This document shows positions 4,908 through 6,988 of a stretch of 6,988 nt of DNA, piece after piece. Source of the stretch: Candidatus Gallimonas caecicola (GTDB taxonomy: Bacteria; Bacillota; Clostridia; Christensenellales; Borkfalkiaceae); the NCBI GenBank assembly GCA_904394195.1, contig CAJFNH010000103.1, positions 1 to 6,988 on the forward strand, in the 5' to 3' direction. The notes under the pieces were generated by a model, which worked only from the letters and a program-made list of their open reading frames with translations, searched no databases and had not been told where the DNA came from. The stretch's first letter is position 1. Each line of letters opens with the position of its first letter. A program made the translations under genes and the position numbers.

Positions 4908-6821
4908 ATGTCGGAAAAAGTTGAAGGCGCTTACGGCGCCGAACAAATTCAGGTCTTGGACGGGTTGGAGCACATCCGCAAACGCCCGGGCATGTATATC
5001 AGCTCGACGGACGAAAAGGGGCTGCACCATCTGGTGAGCGAGGTCGTCGATAACTCGATCGACGAAGCGCTTGCGGGGTACTGCACCCATGTGGAGGTCA
5101 CCATCAATGCGGACGGCTCGTGCACCGTGGAGGACAACGGCCGCGGCATCCCCACCGAGATCCATCCCAAGGAGGGCATCTCCACCGTCGAAGTCGTCTT
5201 TACCAAGGTCAATGCGGGCGGCAAGTTCGGCGGCGATTCGGGCTACAAAGTCTCGTCCGGCCTGCACGGCGTGGGCGTGAAAGCGGTCAACGCGCTCTCC
5301 GAGTGGCTGGAAGTGGAAGTCTCGCAGAACGGACACGTCTACAAGCAGGTGTACAACCGCGGCGTGCCCCAGCGCCCGCTCGCCATCGTGGGCGATACCG
5401 ACAAGACGGGCACCAAGGTCACCTTCTTCCCGGACGCCGAGATCTTCGAGACCATCGTCTTTAAGTACGATACGCTGCGCGTGAGGCTCAAAGAGCTCGC
5501 CTTCCTCAACAAGGGGCTGACCATCACCCTCACCGATAAGCGCGGCGAAAAGGAGCGCAGCGATTCCTTCTGCTACGAGGGCGGCATCCGCGAACTGGTC
5601 GAGGAGATCAACAGCGGCTCCGAGACGCTCTTTCCCGAGCCGCTCTACTTCGAGGAGCAGGAGGGGACCACCGTCTGCGAGATCGCGCTGCAGTACAACG
5701 AGAGCTATAACGAGGTCATCTATTCCTACGCCAACAACGTCAACACCATCGACGGCGGTACGCACGTCGAGGGGCTCAAGCTCGCGCTCACCAAGGTCAT
5801 CAACGACGCGGGCAGAAAGCTGAATATTTTAAAGGAAAACGATCGTCTGACGGGCGAGGACGTGCGCGAGGGCATCACCGCCGTCGTCTCCGTCAAGCTG
5901 GAGAACGCGCAGTTCGAATCGCAGACCAAGGATAAGCTGAACAATTCCTTTATCCGCACTTTCGTCTCCAAGTGCGTGTCCGAGCGCTTCGGCACCTATA
6001 TCGAGGAGCACCCCGCCGAGGCGCGCGAGCTGGTGCTGCGCTGCATCACGGCGCAGAAGGCGCGCGACGCGGCGCGTTCCGCCCGCGAGCTCACGCGCAG
6101 AAAGGGCATCCTCGAATCGAGCGCCCTGCCCGGAAAACTGGCGGACTGCTCCGACCGCCGCCCCGAGCTGTGCGAGATCTATATCGTCGAGGGCGACTCG
6201 GCAGGCGGCACCGCCAAGTCGGGCAGAGACCGCAGGTTCCAGGCCATCCTGCCCCTGCGCGGCAAGATCCTGAACGTCGAAAAGGTACGCCTCAACCGCG
6301 TGCTGGAAAATGCAGAGATCAAGGCGATGATCACGGCGTTCGGCTGCGGCATCCTGGACGACTTTGACGAGAGCAAGCTGCGCTACGATAGAATCATTTC
6401 CATGACGGATGCCGATGTCGACGGCGCGCATATCCGCATCCTTCTGCTCACCTTCCTCTTCCGCTACATGCGCCCGCTCATCGAGCACGGGCACGTCTAT
6501 TCCGCTATGCCGCCCCTTTACAAGGCGAGCGTCAAGGGCAAGGAGGACGTCTACCTGTATTCGGAGGAGGAAAAGACCGCCTACGACGCGGCGAACAACA
6601 ACAAGGTCACCTATCAGCGCTATAAGGGCCTGGGCGAGATGAGCACCGAACAGCTCTGGGACACCACCATGAATCCCGCCACGCGCACCCTCGTCAAGGT
6701 GAGCATCAAGGATGCGGTGGAAGCGGACAAGATGTTCTCCATCCTCATGGGCGAGAGCCCCGCGCTGCGCCGCCAGTTCATCGCCGAAAATGCGACGTTG
6801 GTGAAGGATCTGGATGTGTAA
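4908..6821 (+). CDS. gyrB: DNA gyrase subunit B
   Basis: ATPase subunit of the A2B2 topoisomerase II that introduces negative supercoils into DNA. The protein has 637 residues, the usual length in Bacillota and without the large insert of E. coli GyrB (804). GHKL ATPase domain: VLDGLEHIRKRPGMYI (16-31), EVVDNSIDEALAG (45-57) with catalytic Glu45, EDNGRGIP (75-82), GLHGVGVKAVNALS (118-131), KTGT (166-169). Transducer: QTK loop at 339-341. TOPRIM: EGDSAGG (428-434) and TDADVDGAHI (500-509) supply the metal-binding acids. PLRGKILNVEK (449-459) and QRYKGLGEM (570-578) fit GyrB better than ParE. The ATG at 4908 follows a good ribosome site and begins at the normal GyrB N-terminus; the frame is open 84 codons further upstream, but that part is not GyrB-like. 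One oddity is Gln140, where most GyrB have the Arg that contacts aminocoumarins (E. coli Arg136). No gyrA is visible in the 167 bases that follow. Confidence 0.98.
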   Translation: MSEKVEGAYGAEQIQVLDGLEHIRKRPGMYISSTDEKGLHHLVSEVVDNSIDEALAGYCTHVEVTINADGSCTVEDNGRGIPTEIHPKEGISTVEVVFTKVNAGGKFGGDSGYKVSSGLHGVGVKAVNALSEWLEVEVSQNGHVYKQVYNRGVPQRPLAIVGDTDKTGTKVTFFPDAEIFETIVFKYDTLRVRLKELAFLNKGLTITLTDKRGEKERSDSFCYEGGIRELVEEINSGSETLFPEPLYFEEQEGTTVCEIALQYNESYNEVIYSYANNVNTIDGGTHVEGLKLALTKVINDAGRKLNILKENDRLTGEDVREGITAVVSVKLENAQFESQTKDKLNNSFIRTFVSKCVSERFGTYIEEHPAEARELVLRCITAQKARDAARSARELTRRKGILESSALPGKLADCSDRRPELCEIYIVEGDSAGGTAKSGRDRRFQAILPLRGKILNVEKVRLNRVLENAEIKAMITAFGCGILDDFDESKLRYDRIISMTDADVDGAHIRILLLTFLFRYMRPLIEHGHVYSAMPPLYKASVKGKEDVYLYSEEEKTAYDAANNNKVTYQRYKGLGEMSTEQLWDTTMNPATRTLVKVSIKDAVEADKMFSILMGESPALRRQFIAENATLVKDLDV

Positions 6822-6830
6822 GGGTTTCAC

Positions 6831-6863
6831 GCAAATCTTTTTGCAAAGGCAAAAATCTTTGCC
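6831..6863. repeat. Two tandem small hairpins after gyrB
   Basis: Ten bases after the gyrB stop lie two perfect small hairpins in a row: GCAAA-TCTT-TTTGC (6831-6844) and GGCAAA-AATC-TTTGCC (6848-6863). They share similar sequence, so they can also pair with each other. No clean T run follows on the plus strand, so this is at best a weak terminator for gyrB. Confidence 0.6.
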
Positions 6864-6870
6864 GTGAGTT

Positions 6871-6924
6871 GAAGGAAAACGCCGCCGCGGCACGCCTTCG
6901 GCTGACTACGGCTCGTTTTCCCTC
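6871..6924. repeat. Long inverted repeat with GC-rich interior
   Basis: Arms 6871-6881 (GAAGGAAAACG) and 6914-6924 (CGTTTTCCCTC) form an 11-base-pair stem with one mismatch. The mismatch is A-C on the plus-strand RNA but a G-U pair on the minus-strand RNA. The 32-base interior is GC-rich and contains smaller palindromes (CCGCGG at 6885-6890, GCC-TTC-GGC at 6894-6902). It looks like an intergenic palindromic unit rather than a gene. Confidence 0.6.
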
Positions 6925-6965
6925 TTGACGCGAATTTCAGGGCTTACAATGATAGCTCGCGTCAA
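6925..6965. repeat. Nine-base inverted repeat TTGACGCGA/TCGCGTCAA
   Basis: Perfect nine-base arms at 6925-6933 and 6957-6965 enclose a 23-base spacer, immediately after the preceding stem. The TTGACG half resembles a -35 box, but TACAAT (6945-6950) sits only 14 bases downstream, so a promoter is not well supported. It could be a protein-binding site or part of the same palindromic element. No gene is visible from 6822 to the window end. Confidence 0.5.
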
Positions 6966-6988
6966 TTCACCCTTTCTCCATAAGCGCA

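Noticed and set aside
5829..6893. Minus-strand open frame (354 codons) opposite the gyrB end
   Set aside because: It is composition-driven antisense reading of conserved GyrB codons, and its start lies within the palindrome cluster.

Overview
The window reads as chromosomal DNA from a GC-rich, Gram-positive-type bacterium, most likely a member of the Clostridia (Bacillota). The grounds are a SpoVB/YabM-like flippase directly followed by a YabN-type methylase-MazG fusion (the yabM-yabN pair of sporulating Bacillota), a short GyrB of 637 residues without the large insert of the enterobacterial enzyme, good AGGAGG-type ribosome sites, and a lipoprotein of a style common in gut Clostridia. The exact lineage cannot be named from this sequence.

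Layout. (1) 9-3622, plus strand: three tightly packed, overlapping genes that look like one transcription unit: a membrane flippase (MOP/MATE superfamily), a tetrapyrrole-methylase/MazG fusion, and a DusB-type tRNA-dihydrouridine synthase. The flippase frame runs 146 bases into the MazG gene, and Dus starts inside the end of MazG. (2) 3671-3709: a strong hairpin between convergent genes, with its T-rich side placed to terminate the minus-strand gene. (3) 3726-4598, minus strand: a lipoprotein with a signal peptide, a Pro/Thr linker built from a 24-base DNA repeat, and two tandem copies of a domain of about 100 residues that I cannot assign to a named family. Its base composition is clearly lower in GC than its neighbours, and it has its own promoter, ribosome site and terminator. 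(4) 4599-4907: intergenic, holding the lipoprotein promoter, an unexpected hairpin with T tracts on both sides, and an AT-rich leader before gyrB. (5) 4908-6821: gyrB, complete and intact. (6) 6822-6988: no gene visible, but three successive inverted-repeat structures.

How the genes work together. The plus-strand cluster joins envelope lipid-linked-precursor transport, nucleotide-pool or tetrapyrrole-related housecleaning and tRNA modification. These share a transcript by position rather than by an obvious pathway. GyrB is the ATPase subunit of DNA gyrase. The lipoprotein looks like an independent insertion between two housekeeping blocks.

Most of the window is ordinary core genome, and I see no defence system, mobile element with a transposase, CRISPR array or RNA gene. 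The points most worth a second look are the duplicated-domain lipoprotein, the palindrome cluster after gyrB, the hairpin between the divergent genes, the shortened and overlapping C-terminus of the flippase, and the apparent decay of signature motifs in the methylase and second MazG domains.
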